Source of the DNA: Spirochaetales bacterium | GTDB lineage: Bacteria > Spirochaetota > Spirochaetia > B11-G9 | Assembly (NCBI GenBank): GCA_027077185.1 | Contig: JALTGJ010000005.1 | Span: 1-5,616, forward strand | DNA length: 5,616 nt | Reading direction: 5' to 3' | Shown: piece by piece, positions 1 to 5,616 of the stretch | Layout of the letters: the number at the start of each line of letters is the position of its first letter | How positions within the stretch are numbered: position 1 is the first letter of the stretch | Program-made: the position numbers and the translations under genes | The notes under the pieces: model-generated | What the model saw: only the letters and a program-made list of their open reading frames with translations | The model's database searches: none | What the model was told of the DNA's origin: nothing

Positions 1-295
1 ATATTATAGCATCAAACAAACCTTCGTTAAAAAGCTTAGGTATTAATTTTGAAACTCCTGATTTTAAAACATCAATCATTTCAGATTTGGAAACATCCAT
101 AGGGGAAATCCAATAATGCCCAGCTTCTTTGGCAATTTCGATTGAGTCAATCTGAGAGCTAATCAAAGAAGATTTTGCAACACCAATATCTATAATATAA
201 ACTTCATGCCCGAATTGTTGAAATATTTTCATAAGAAATATAACTTCAGTTTCTTTTGTATCCAGACTTGCAATGATAGCAATATTTTTTTTCAT
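1..295 (-). CDS. UPF0261 / Tm-1-like ATP-binding protein, N-terminal part (3' end cut by window edge)
   Basis: I read this reading frame by hand: it opens at an ATG at 295 and stays open to base 1, giving 98 residues. The start is firm because an in-frame TAA (296-298) sits directly before the ATG. The protein opens with a beta strand and a Leu-Asp-Thr-Lys motif (IAIIASLDTKETE, residues 5-17). A helix and a second strand follow (GHEVYIIDIGV, 29-39), and then a helix with SGVSKLIPKLFNEGLFDAII near the edge. This is the N-terminal pattern of the UPF0261 family, related to the ATP-binding N-terminal domain of the tomato virus-resistance protein Tm-1. Members are about 400 residues, so roughly three quarters is missing. 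Bacterial function is unknown; the protein should be cytoplasmic. It lies 12 nt after the second permease, has no clear Shine-Dalgarno site and is probably translated by coupling. Family call fairly sure, role unknown. Confidence 0.8.
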   Translation of the reverse strand, partial: MKKNIAIIASLDTKETEVIFLMKIFQQFGHEVYIIDIGVAKSSLISSQIDSIEIAKEAGHYWISPMDVSKSEMIDVLKSGVSKLIPKLFNEGLFDAII

Positions 296-307
296 TTAAC
301 AAATATC

Positions 308-1252
308 TTACTTACGCTGTTTTGTCATAACATCAATAAAAACCGTTGTTATAATTACCGACCCAATAACAATTGGTTGTATAAAAGATGAAATCCCGGT
401 GAGGTTCATAATATTAACTACTATTGTCAATATTAAAGCACCAATTACAGTTCCAAAGGCGCCTCCTTCTCCTCCAAGGAGCGAGGTCCCTCCAATAACA
501 ACTGCAGCAACTGTTTGAAGTCCAAAGGCTTCACTCATTGCAACTTCTGCAGCATCCAGTCTTGCTGTTAAAATTAACCCGGCCAGTCCGGCTGTTAACC
601 CTGAAATCCCGTAAATAGTTATAAGTCTTTTATCTACAGGTATTGCAGAATATTTTGCAGCAGTTTCATTTGCACCAAGTATATATAATTCTGCCCCAAA
701 TGTAGTTTTCCTAAACAGAATAATAAAAATTACCGCAGTTAAAAATGCCAGAATTACCGGTATAGGCATAAAACCCAGATAACCAACACCAAACCATGTA
801 AAACTCTCTGGAAGACCATATATTATAGATCCCTGCATCATTATCAATGAGAATCCATTAACTACCATCATCATTCCATAAGTTGCCACAAATGGCGGCA
901 TCTTAAGCTTTCCTATCAGAAGACCATTCAAAATGCCTATCAAGCCTCCTATAGTGAGGCCAATTAACACAACAAGAGGAATAGACATACCACTTTTTAG
1001 CAACTGAGCAATAGTACAACCAACAAATGCAGCAATGGCACTAACAGAAAGATCTATCCCACCAGTTAACACTACACCTGTGAGTCCAAGGCTTAAGATT
1101 AAAAGAATACTGGATTGCCTTAAGATAGTTATTAAATTGTCAACTCTTAGGAATCTATGTGAAATTAAACTTGAAATTAAAACTATAACAATCAAACCAA
1201 AAAGACTAAATAGCTGCTTAAAACTATTTCTTATTTCAATATTATTACCCAT
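308..1252 (-). CDS. Sugar ABC transporter permease, RbsC type (second permease)
   Basis: This 314-residue inner-membrane protein is one of two channel subunits of a CUT2 sugar importer (BPD_transp_2 family; usual length 310-340). It is very hydrophobic, with about ten predicted membrane segments, roughly at 14-30, 46-63, 67-84, 90-113, 119-139, 161-179, 209-228, 246-260, 264-283 and 289-307. Family motifs are GGIDLSV (64-70), the cytoplasmic coupling-loop sequence GANETAAKYSAI (193-204), which contacts the ATPase, and IGGTSLLGGEGG (253-264). The ATG start is 3 nt beyond the stop of the upstream permease and has its own AAGGTG site, so the two are translationally linked. It keeps the canonical glycine pair before IDLS, which the partner permease lacks. 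It is clearly diverged from that partner, which suggests a heterodimeric channel. The substrate cannot be deduced from the permease sequence. Confidence 0.95.
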   Translation of the reverse strand: MGNNIEIRNSFKQLFSLFGLIVIVLISSLISHRFLRVDNLITILRQSSILLILSLGLTGVVLTGGIDLSVSAIAAFVGCTIAQLLKSGMSIPLVVLIGLTIGGLIGILNGLLIGKLKMPPFVATYGMMMVVNGFSLIMMQGSIIYGLPESFTWFGVGYLGFMPIPVILAFLTAVIFIILFRKTTFGAELYILGANETAAKYSAIPVDKRLITIYGISGLTAGLAGLILTARLDAAEVAMSEAFGLQTVAAVVIGGTSLLGGEGGAFGTVIGALILTIVVNIMNLTGISSFIQPIVIGSVIITTVFIDVMTKQRK

Positions 1253-1255
1253 GAA

Positions 1256-2212
1256 TCACACCTTAACTCTTTCAGATTTGTAATTAGCGACATAAACATC
1301 AATAATTATAGCAAGTAATACCATACTTCCAATTAAACCACTTTGATACATAGGCTGGATTCCAATTACATTTAATCCATTTCTTATAACTACCAATAAT
1401 AAAACGCCAAGGATAGTTCCTTTAATACCACCCTGGCCTTCAGTGAAGGAAGTTCCCCCAATAAGGGTTGCCGCTATAGCATCAAACTCCCATCCTTCAC
1501 CAGTTGTAGGATTCCCTGACTCAATTCTGCTTGCAATTATCAATCCTGTAATTCCCGCCATTAATCCGGAATACGAAAACACCCCTATAATACTTTTACT
1601 TTTATCAATTCCACCCAGAGAAAGGGCATCACGATTTCCACCAAGTCCGAATATTTGAGCTCCAAATCTTGTTCTATATAAAACAACCCATGATATAGCA
1701 AAGATGATACTTGCCAGAATAAGTGGAATCGGAAGAAACAGAATTTCGCCATTTACAATTATGTAAAATAATTTATGAGAAAAATATACTGAAGAACCCT
1801 GAGTAATAACCAATGCAATACCGGATGTTATACTTGCCATACCTAATGTAACTATAAATGATGGTATTTTCCCTTTAGACACAAGAGTCCCACTTATAGC
1901 ACCAATAGCTGCTGCCGCTAAAAGTGTCAATAACATTGCAAAATATATTGGAATACCAAGATTAAGAAACGTAATCCATAGAACTGTTGAAAGAGAGATA
2001 ATACCACCAAAGGAAAGATCTATCTCTTCTGATAAGATAACCATAGTAGAACCAATTGAAATAATCAGAAGAGGAGAAGCCTGAATTAAAATATTCTTAA
2101 AATTGTTAATTGCAAAAAAACCTGGTGCAAAAAAAGTAATAATTATTACACCAATTCCCAGCATCCATAGAACTGGTGGGATATTGTAAAATTTCATAGT
2201 GTTCATTTTCAT
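1256..2212 (-). CDS. Sugar ABC transporter permease, RbsC type (first permease)
   Basis: This is a 318-residue multi-spanning inner-membrane permease of the RbsC/BPD_transp_2 family. The frame is also open to a TTG at 2230, but I chose the ATG at 2212 because an AGGAAGG ribosome site (2220-2226) lies 7 nt before it. The TTG start would overlap the ATPase gene and translate through that site. Membrane segments lie roughly at 14-34, 41-60, 66-83, 88-110, 119-138, 159-179, 208-228, 243-253, 265-285 and 290-309. The motifs are IDLSFGG (64-70), the coupling loop GGNRDALSLGGI (191-202) and IGGTSFTEGQGG (251-262). Oddly, two glutamates (62-63) replace the usual glycines before IDLS. The gene starts 4 nt after the ATPase stop and ends 3 nt before the second permease. 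It most likely pairs with that permease to form the channel. Family call is secure, substrate unknown. Confidence 0.95.
   Translation of the reverse strand: MKMNTMKFYNIPPVLWMLGIGVIIITFFAPGFFAINNFKNILIQASPLLIISIGSTMVILSEEIDLSFGGIISLSTVLWITFLNLGIPIYFAMLLTLLAAAAIGAISGTLVSKGKIPSFIVTLGMASITSGIALVITQGSSVYFSHKLFYIIVNGEILFLPIPLILASIIFAISWVVLYRTRFGAQIFGLGGNRDALSLGGIDKSKSIIGVFSYSGLMAGITGLIIASRIESGNPTTGEGWEFDAIAATLIGGTSFTEGQGGIKGTILGVLLLVVIRNGLNVIGIQPMYQSGLIGSMVLLAIIIDVYVANYKSERVKV
1259..1264 (-). promoter_or_regulatory. Ribosome binding site of the second permease
   Basis: The minus strand reads AAGGTG six bases before the ATG at 1252. The site overlaps the last codons and the first base of the TGA stop of the upstream permease gene, so ribosomes ending there can restart at once. 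This supports balanced synthesis of the two channel subunits. Confidence 0.65.
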
Positions 2213-2216
2213 AAAT

Positions 2217-3713
2217 CTACCTTCCTGCAAGCATTTTCATACCAATTGCCTGTTCACTAAGTTCGCCCTTTTTACTTTCGCTTACGACTCTTCCTTCGTA
2301 TAAAATATAAAATCTGTCACTGAGTCCAATAACTTCCTGTAATTCAGAAGAAATCATTAAAATGGCCTTACCTTCAGAAGCCAATCTATCCATTAATGCA
2401 TAAATTTCCATCTTTGCACCAACATCTATTCCCCTGGTTGGTTCATCAAATATTATAATATCCGAATTGGAACTTAACCACTTTGCAATTACTACTTTCT
2501 GTTGATTTCCACCACTTAAATATTTAATAATACTATTTACAGATGGAGTAATGATATTAAGTTCTTTTATATACTTATTGGATACCTGACCCATAATTTT
2601 TTTATTTATAAACATTCTGGTAAAGATTTTTCGTAGACTTACTGCAATAATATTCAAAGATACAGGTAAACTTAAAGCTAAACCCTGTTCTTTTCTATCT
2701 TCAGGAAGAAGACCAACTCCCATCTTCATCATATAAGTCGGAGACCGGGGAATTACCTTTGCTCCATTAACATAAATACTCCCTTTATCAATCTTATCTA
2801 TTCCAAAAATTAACCTTGCAAGCTCTGTCCTGCCAGCTCCGACCAGACCTGCCAATCCTACTATTTCACCTCTCCTTACAGAAAGAGAAACATCTATAAC
2901 ATTACCTTTTTTATCATAAAGATTTTCGACTCTAAGAGCCTCCTTGGAATATTCGTTATCAGTTCTGGAATAAATTTGTGAAACTGTTCTTCCCACCATC
3001 ATTTCTACCAGCTCATCATCATTAATATCCCCAATCTTAACAGTACCAATATATTTCCCATCACGAAGAACTGTAATCCGATCGCCAATTAGTTCAAATT
3101 CATGCATTCTGTGTGATATATATATAACTGCAATACCTGATTTTTTTAATTGCAGTACTTTCTTGAAAAAAGCATCTACTTCTCTACTGGAAAGTGGTGC
3201 GGTAGGCTCATCAAAAACAATTATTTTTGGTTCGGTAGAAAGTGCTTTAGCAATTTCCACCATTTGCTTTTCAGCAACACCAAGATCCTTAATTTTTGAT
3301 TTGGTGTTTATATAATCAACATCCAGGGATTTAAGAATTTTTTCTGCTTCCAGATGCATCTTTTTTATGTCAATTACCCCTGGAATTTTGGACATAAATT
3401 CTCTATTAAAAAAAATATTCTGAGCAACATCAAGATATGGGATTAAGTTGAATTCCTGATAGACTGCTGTTATACCCTTTTTGATAGCATCCCGGGAAGA
3501 TTTAAATTTAACCTTCTCCCCGTTAATAAACATCTCACCCTCTTCCGGGATATAAGCACCTAGTATACATTTTGTCATAGTGCTTTTACCTGCACCATTT
3601 TCACCGACAATTATATGTACCTCACCTGGATAAAGTTCAAAATCCACTTTATCTAATGCTTTAACACCTGGAAAGCTTTTACTCATTCCTTTTATTGATA
3701 GAATTGGCTCCAC
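2217..3713 (-). CDS. Sugar ABC transporter ATP-binding protein, double cassette (RbsA/MglA type)
   Basis: This 498-residue cytoplasmic ATPase energises the importer; RbsA-type proteins are about 500 residues, so it is full length. It has two fused nucleotide-binding domains. Domain 1 carries Walker A GENGAGKST (37-45), Q-loop Gln86, signature LGVAEKQ (144-150), Walker B IIVFDEP (164-170) and switch His201. Domain 2 carries a degenerate Walker A GLVGAGRTE (289-297), the family motif PEDRKEQGL (337-345), signature LSGGNQQK (399-406), Walker B IIIFDEP (419-425) and Ser456 where the switch histidine would be. The degenerate second site is normal for the family. The first signature is also unusual, with Gly145 in place of the serine. 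The start is a GTG, supported by an AAGGGGA site 7 nt upstream. It lies 138 nt after the binding-protein gene and 4 nt before the first permease. Ribose, galactose or another sugar are all possible ligands. Confidence 0.97.
   Translation of the reverse strand: MEPILSIKGMSKSFPGVKALDKVDFELYPGEVHIIVGENGAGKSTMTKCILGAYIPEEGEMFINGEKVKFKSSRDAIKKGITAVYQEFNLIPYLDVAQNIFFNREFMSKIPGVIDIKKMHLEAEKILKSLDVDYINTKSKIKDLGVAEKQMVEIAKALSTEPKIIVFDEPTAPLSSREVDAFFKKVLQLKKSGIAVIYISHRMHEFELIGDRITVLRDGKYIGTVKIGDINDDELVEMMVGRTVSQIYSRTDNEYSKEALRVENLYDKKGNVIDVSLSVRRGEIVGLAGLVGAGRTELARLIFGIDKIDKGSIYVNGAKVIPRSPTYMMKMGVGLLPEDRKEQGLALSLPVSLNIIAVSLRKIFTRMFINKKIMGQVSNKYIKELNIITPSVNSIIKYLSGGNQQKVVIAKWLSSNSDIIIFDEPTRGIDVGAKMEIYALMDRLASEGKAILMISSELQEVIGLSDRFYILYEGRVVSESKKGELSEQAIGMKMLAGR
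2220..2226 (-). promoter_or_regulatory. Ribosome binding site that fixes the first permease start
   Basis: AGGAAGG on the minus strand lies inside the last codons of the ATPase gene, 7 nt before the ATG at 2212. Its position favours that ATG over the in-frame TTG at 2230, which lies upstream of the site. Confidence 0.75.
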
Positions 3714-3720
3714 TATTTTA

Positions 3721-3727
3721 TCCCCTT
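3721..3727 (-). promoter_or_regulatory. Ribosome binding site supporting the GTG start of the ATPase
   Basis: AAGGGGA on the minus strand is 7 nt before the GTG at 3713. The GTG start gives the expected short N-terminus (EPILSIKGMSKSF) before the first strand of the ATPase fold. The next in-frame ATG, at residue 10, would remove that strand. Confidence 0.75.
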
Positions 3728-3802
3728 GATAAAACCCTGACTAGCAATGCAAAATTATTAGACATAGATATTTTTCATAGCTGATTATCATTTACAAAAG
3801 AT

Positions 3803-3840
3803 GCACCCAGCAAACAACTTCTTGTTTATTTGCTGAGTAC
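3803..3840 (-). terminator. Stem-loop after the binding-protein gene (partial terminator or RNA-stabilising hairpin)
   Basis: In the transcript, 9 nt at 3832-3840 (GUACUCAGC) pair with 3803-3811 (GCUGGGUGC), with two G-U pairs. An AAAU bulge follows, and then AAACAA pairs with UUGUUU around a GAAG loop. The hairpin starts 11 nt past the TAG stop and is followed by AUCUUUUG, a short U tract. This looks like an intercistronic element that lets some polymerase through, or that protects the binding-protein mRNA 3' end. Either would give more binding protein than ATPase and permeases. The short U run makes full termination unlikely. I see nothing else convincing in the rest of the 138-nt gap. Confidence 0.6.
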
Positions 3841-3851
3841 ATTTTAAACTA

Positions 3852-4955
3852 CTATAACCACCAGGCTATAGATGCCATAAAGTCATCGACATTTGACTTA
3901 TCGATAATTGGATCTTCCTGTGAATCAGGAAAAGGAATAAAATATTGTGGAGGTATTGCATTGTGGTCGTTTAAATATTTAACCATGTAGACTGTTGCTA
4001 AATATGTTGAACCAAAAGGATCTGTATTGTAACTTACAAGCATATCCCCATTCTTAATGGCAATACAAGCATCTTTATTTGCATCAAATCCAGCAACAAT
4101 AACTTTGTCAGCAATTCCTGCGGCTTTTAATGCCTGAATAGCACCTATAGCCATTTCATCATTCATACCTATTACAGCATCAACTTCATCAAATCTCTGA
4201 AGCAAATTCTCCATCAACTGCATACCCTTAACTCGATTCCAGTGTGCAGTCTGGGAAGCAATAATTTCAATACCAGAATATTTTGCCAGTTCATCTTGTA
4301 TACCCTGTAATCGTTCCTGACCATTCTGAGCACCTGGAGCTGCTTCAAGAATAATAACCTTACCCTTATTTCCAAGAGCTTTAGCAACTCTAGCGGCTAC
4401 AATAACACCTGTCTTATAATAATCAACTCCTGATCTCATGAATGCAACAGTAGGATCTGCTGTTGGAGTTCCAATTGTTGCTACAGGAATATTTTTAGCA
4501 TTGGCTTTTCTTACTGCAGGCATTATACCCTTGGAATCACTTGGATGTAAAATAAAACCCTGAACACCTTTCTGAATCAAGTCTTCTACTATACTAACCT
4601 GTTCTTCTATGTTACTGGGTTTTACAGGCCCAAGTACAACCATATCACAGCCCATGTCTTCAGCAGCCTGTTTAGCACCATCAAGCATTTTTACCATATA
4701 TGGGTTTGTTGTAGTTTTGACAACACATGCAAGAGAGTACCTTTCATTTGCCTTAACATTAGTACTAATCGTCATTCCAACACCCGTAGTAGGAAGGTCA
4801 AAATCTCTTTCTCCCGGAGTATTTGAGTAGTACTCAGCTCCAAGATCTTTACTTACTTCAGCCTGCTTGGAATCACCACTCTCAGTGTTACCAGCTGCAA
4901 AAATCATTCCAGCTGCTAATACAGCCATAAGAACTAATAATATTTTTCTTTTCAT
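3852..4955 (-). CDS. Exported sugar-binding protein of the ABC importer (RbsB type)
   Basis: This 367-residue protein captures the ligand outside the inner membrane and delivers it to the permeases. Residues 1-22 form a signal peptide: a basic start MKRK, a hydrophobic core and the end IFAAGNTES. There is no lipobox cysteine, so a soluble periplasmic protein is expected. A long polar linker (about 23-71) precedes the two-lobed periplasmic-binding domain (Peripla_BP_4, about 73-350). Recognisable family blocks are NPYMVKMLDGAK (84-95), GFILHPSDSKGI (133-144), IPVATIGTPT (156-165), GQERLQG (212-218), GMNDEMAIGAIQALKAAG (263-280), GFDAN (289-293) and a late SYNTDPFGSTYLA stretch. These blocks match pentose/hexose binders but do not name the sugar. 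The ATG has a good AGAGGTG site. The gene has wide gaps on both sides, with regulatory-looking elements in each, and heads the importer genes. Confidence 0.95.
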   Translation of the reverse strand: MKRKILLVLMAVLAAGMIFAAGNTESGDSKQAEVSKDLGAEYYSNTPGERDFDLPTTGVGMTISTNVKANERYSLACVVKTTTNPYMVKMLDGAKQAAEDMGCDMVVLGPVKPSNIEEQVSIVEDLIQKGVQGFILHPSDSKGIMPAVRKANAKNIPVATIGTPTADPTVAFMRSGVDYYKTGVIVAARVAKALGNKGKVIILEAAPGAQNGQERLQGIQDELAKYSGIEIIASQTAHWNRVKGMQLMENLLQRFDEVDAVIGMNDEMAIGAIQALKAAGIADKVIVAGFDANKDACIAIKNGDMLVSYNTDPFGSTYLATVYMVKYLNDHNAIPPQYFIPFPDSQEDPIIDKSNVDDFMASIAWWL

Positions 4956-4959
4956 TTTT

Positions 4960-4966
4960 CACCTCT
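4960..4966 (-). promoter_or_regulatory. Ribosome binding site of the binding-protein gene
   Basis: AGAGGTG on the minus strand is followed by AAAA and then the ATG at 4955. The GAGG core is six bases from the start codon, which confirms the start. It is separate from the stronger Shine-Dalgarno sequence further upstream at 5025-5034. Confidence 0.75.
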
Positions 4967-4992
4967 ATCCTGTTTTAATATTTAATGGAAAA

Positions 4993-5010
4993 GATTTCTA
5001 TTTAGAAATC
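4993..5010 (-). repeat. 18-bp inverted repeat in the leader of the binding-protein gene
   Basis: The arms GATTTCTA and TAGAAATC are perfect complements separated by two bases. On the transcript this folds to a 7-bp hairpin with a four-base loop, followed by UUUUCC. It could be a weak terminator for the lactonase-family gene or an operator for a dimeric regulator. The low GC content of the stem argues against strong termination. It lies 38 bp before the binding-protein ATG. Confidence 0.45.
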
Positions 5011-5024
5011 ATGCTTTAAACAAA

Positions 5025-5034
5025 CCACCTCCTT
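5025..5034 (-). promoter_or_regulatory. Strong Shine-Dalgarno sequence without a normal gene behind it
   Basis: AAGGAGGTGG on the minus strand is a near-complete complement of the 16S rRNA 3' end, stronger than any other ribosome site in the window. Only a four-codon reading frame follows (ATG at 5012, stop TAG at 4998), with its ATG 12 nt away and its stop inside the inverted repeat. It may be a leader-peptide site or a ribosome-binding RNA stabiliser at the 5' end of the importer mRNA. Confidence 0.45.
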
Positions 5035-5047
5035 ATTTTTTTTTCGA

Positions 5048-5075
5048 ATTATTTAACCGATAATTTTTCGATCAA
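5048..5075 (-). promoter_or_regulatory. Possible sigma-70-type promoter for the importer genes
   Basis: TTGATC (5070-5075) and AATAAT (5048-5053) on the minus strand are 16 bp apart. They match the consensus at 4 of 6 and 5 of 6 bases. The site overlaps the end of the lactonase-family gene. Transcription would start a few bases later, about 10 nt before the strong Shine-Dalgarno sequence. In AT-rich DNA such matches are common by chance. Confidence 0.25.
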
Positions 5076-5616
5076 GGACTTTTAATTCATGCGTTGGTAA
5101 TATATGATCAATTTTCCCTTCAACACGCCTCTTACATTCCTCTATACTATTCCAGGTACTAACGATATCCTGAAATCTTGAGGGAGGTGTAATAGAATAA
5201 CCAATCTCCGGTATTTCCTTGAAATTATCATAAGTAAAAACTAAATCACCACAACAATGAAACTTGCCATCATTAGTATTAACTACAACAGTCTGGTGCC
5301 CTACTGAATGCCCCGGACTGGGATAAACACTTATTCCATCCAGTACTTCAACTTCTCCATTCAGTAATTCAAATTCTATACCTTCAAATTGAGGTGTAAG
5401 CCCAAGAGAAGGCTCTTCATAAGATTTGTAATATAGGGGAATAGGATTCCTCGCAAAATCATACTCTATTTTCTGCACATAGAAAGTTGCATTAGTAAAT
5501 TTTGCCAAATGATAACAATGATCCCAATGTAAGTGTGTCAATATTACTGTATCAATTTCTTCAGGTTTTACTCCTATTTTCTCCAGTTGTTCATAAACAG
5601 CGAAACCCTCTGGCTG
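5053..5616 (-). CDS. Metallo-beta-lactamase-fold lactonase, N-acyl homoserine lactonase family (5' end cut by window edge)
   Basis: The frame is open from the right edge to the TAA at 5053, giving 187 visible residues. A TTG at 5541 is not a credible start, because it would remove residues before the metal motif and the frame continues upstream (QPEGFAVYEQLEK...). The family is usually about 250-270 residues, so some 60-80 N-terminal residues are missing. The two-metal site is complete in the visible part (numbering from the edge): HLHWDH (28-33), His103 in SPGHSVGH, Asp124 in GDLVFTYDN and His176 in LPTHE. HLHWDHC followed by NATFYVQKIEYDFARNP is typical of the homoserine-lactonase branch. 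The expected chemistry is hydrolysis of a lactone ring. The enzyme has no visible signal at this end, so its location is undetermined. Phe127 occupies the place of a tyrosine found in AiiA-type enzymes. It lies 97 nt upstream of the importer. The true substrate may be a sugar-derived lactone rather than a quorum signal. Confidence 0.88.
   Translation of the reverse strand, partial: QPEGFAVYEQLEKIGVKPEEIDTVILTHLHWDHCYHLAKFTNATFYVQKIEYDFARNPIPLYYKSYEEPSLGLTPQFEGIEFELLNGEVEVLDGISVYPSPGHSVGHQTVVVNTNDGKFHCCGDLVFTYDNFKEIPEIGYSITPPSRFQDIVSTWNSIEECKRRVEGKIDHILPTHELKVLDRKIIG

Noticed and set aside
206..391. Plus-strand open frame of 61 codons
   Set aside because: It lies opposite the Tm-1-like gene and the end of the second permease, both strong family matches, and its translation resembles no family.
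1035..1658. Two plus-strand open frames (1035-1283 and 1443-1658)
   Set aside because: Both are antisense to well-supported permease genes, with translations that look like antisense of membrane-protein codons.
2213..2230. Extended TTG start for the first permease
   Set aside because: The extra six residues overlap the ATPase gene and encode the ribosome site used by the ATG at 2212.
3741..3791. Sixteen-codon minus-strand frame in the gap between binding protein and ATPase
   Set aside because: There is no Shine-Dalgarno sequence before its ATG and no recognisable product; it is expected by chance in AT-rich DNA.
4609..4830. Plus-strand open frame of 73 codons
   Set aside because: It is wholly antisense to the conserved binding-protein gene and shows no ribosome site or family motif.
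5036..5044. Run of nine T on the plus strand, considered as a terminator tract for a plus-strand gene
   Set aside because: There is no plus-strand gene and no GC-rich stem before it; on the minus strand it is an A tract in the importer leader.
4956..5052. Riboswitch in the binding-protein leader
   Set aside because: The 97-nt gap is short, and I recognise no conserved riboswitch core in it; only one small hairpin is visible.

Overview
The window is one head-to-tail gene block, entirely on the minus strand, so it reads from right to left. It encodes a complete ribose/galactose-class (CUT2) ABC sugar importer flanked by two partial genes. In transcription order: a metallo-beta-lactamase-fold hydrolase of the N-acyl homoserine lactonase family (5' end off the right edge), an exported substrate-binding protein, a double-cassette ATPase, two non-identical RbsC-type permeases, and the N-terminal 98 residues of a UPF0261/Tm-1-like ATP-binding protein that runs off the left edge.

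The organism is not named by the sequence. The DNA is visibly AT-rich. The binding protein has a signal peptide with no lipobox cysteine, ending in an 'AAGNTES' type sequence. This style is common in spirochaete solute-binding proteins and points to a cell with a periplasm. A Spirochaetales-like host is my best inference, at moderate confidence. Gene starts have good Shine-Dalgarno sites, except for the last gene.

Layout: the three importer membrane/ATPase genes are packed with 3-4 nt gaps, and the Tm-1-like gene follows after 12 nt, so these four are almost certainly co-transcribed. The two longer gaps lie around the binding-protein gene. The 97-nt gap before it holds a strong Shine-Dalgarno sequence with no gene behind it, an 18-bp inverted repeat and a possible weak promoter. 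The 138-nt gap after it holds a strong stem-loop just past the stop codon, the usual arrangement for making more binding protein than membrane components.

How the parts work together: the binding protein captures a sugar-like ligand in the periplasm, the two permeases form the channel and the ATPase powers uptake. The lactonase-family enzyme may open a lactone form or metabolite of the ligand, and the Tm-1-like protein is a cytoplasmic partner of unknown function. The gene order binding protein-ATPase-permease-permease matches the galactofuranose importer layout (ytfQ-ytfR-ytfT-yjfF), but the substrate cannot be read from this sequence. No RNA genes, mobile elements, CRISPR arrays or integration signs were seen.
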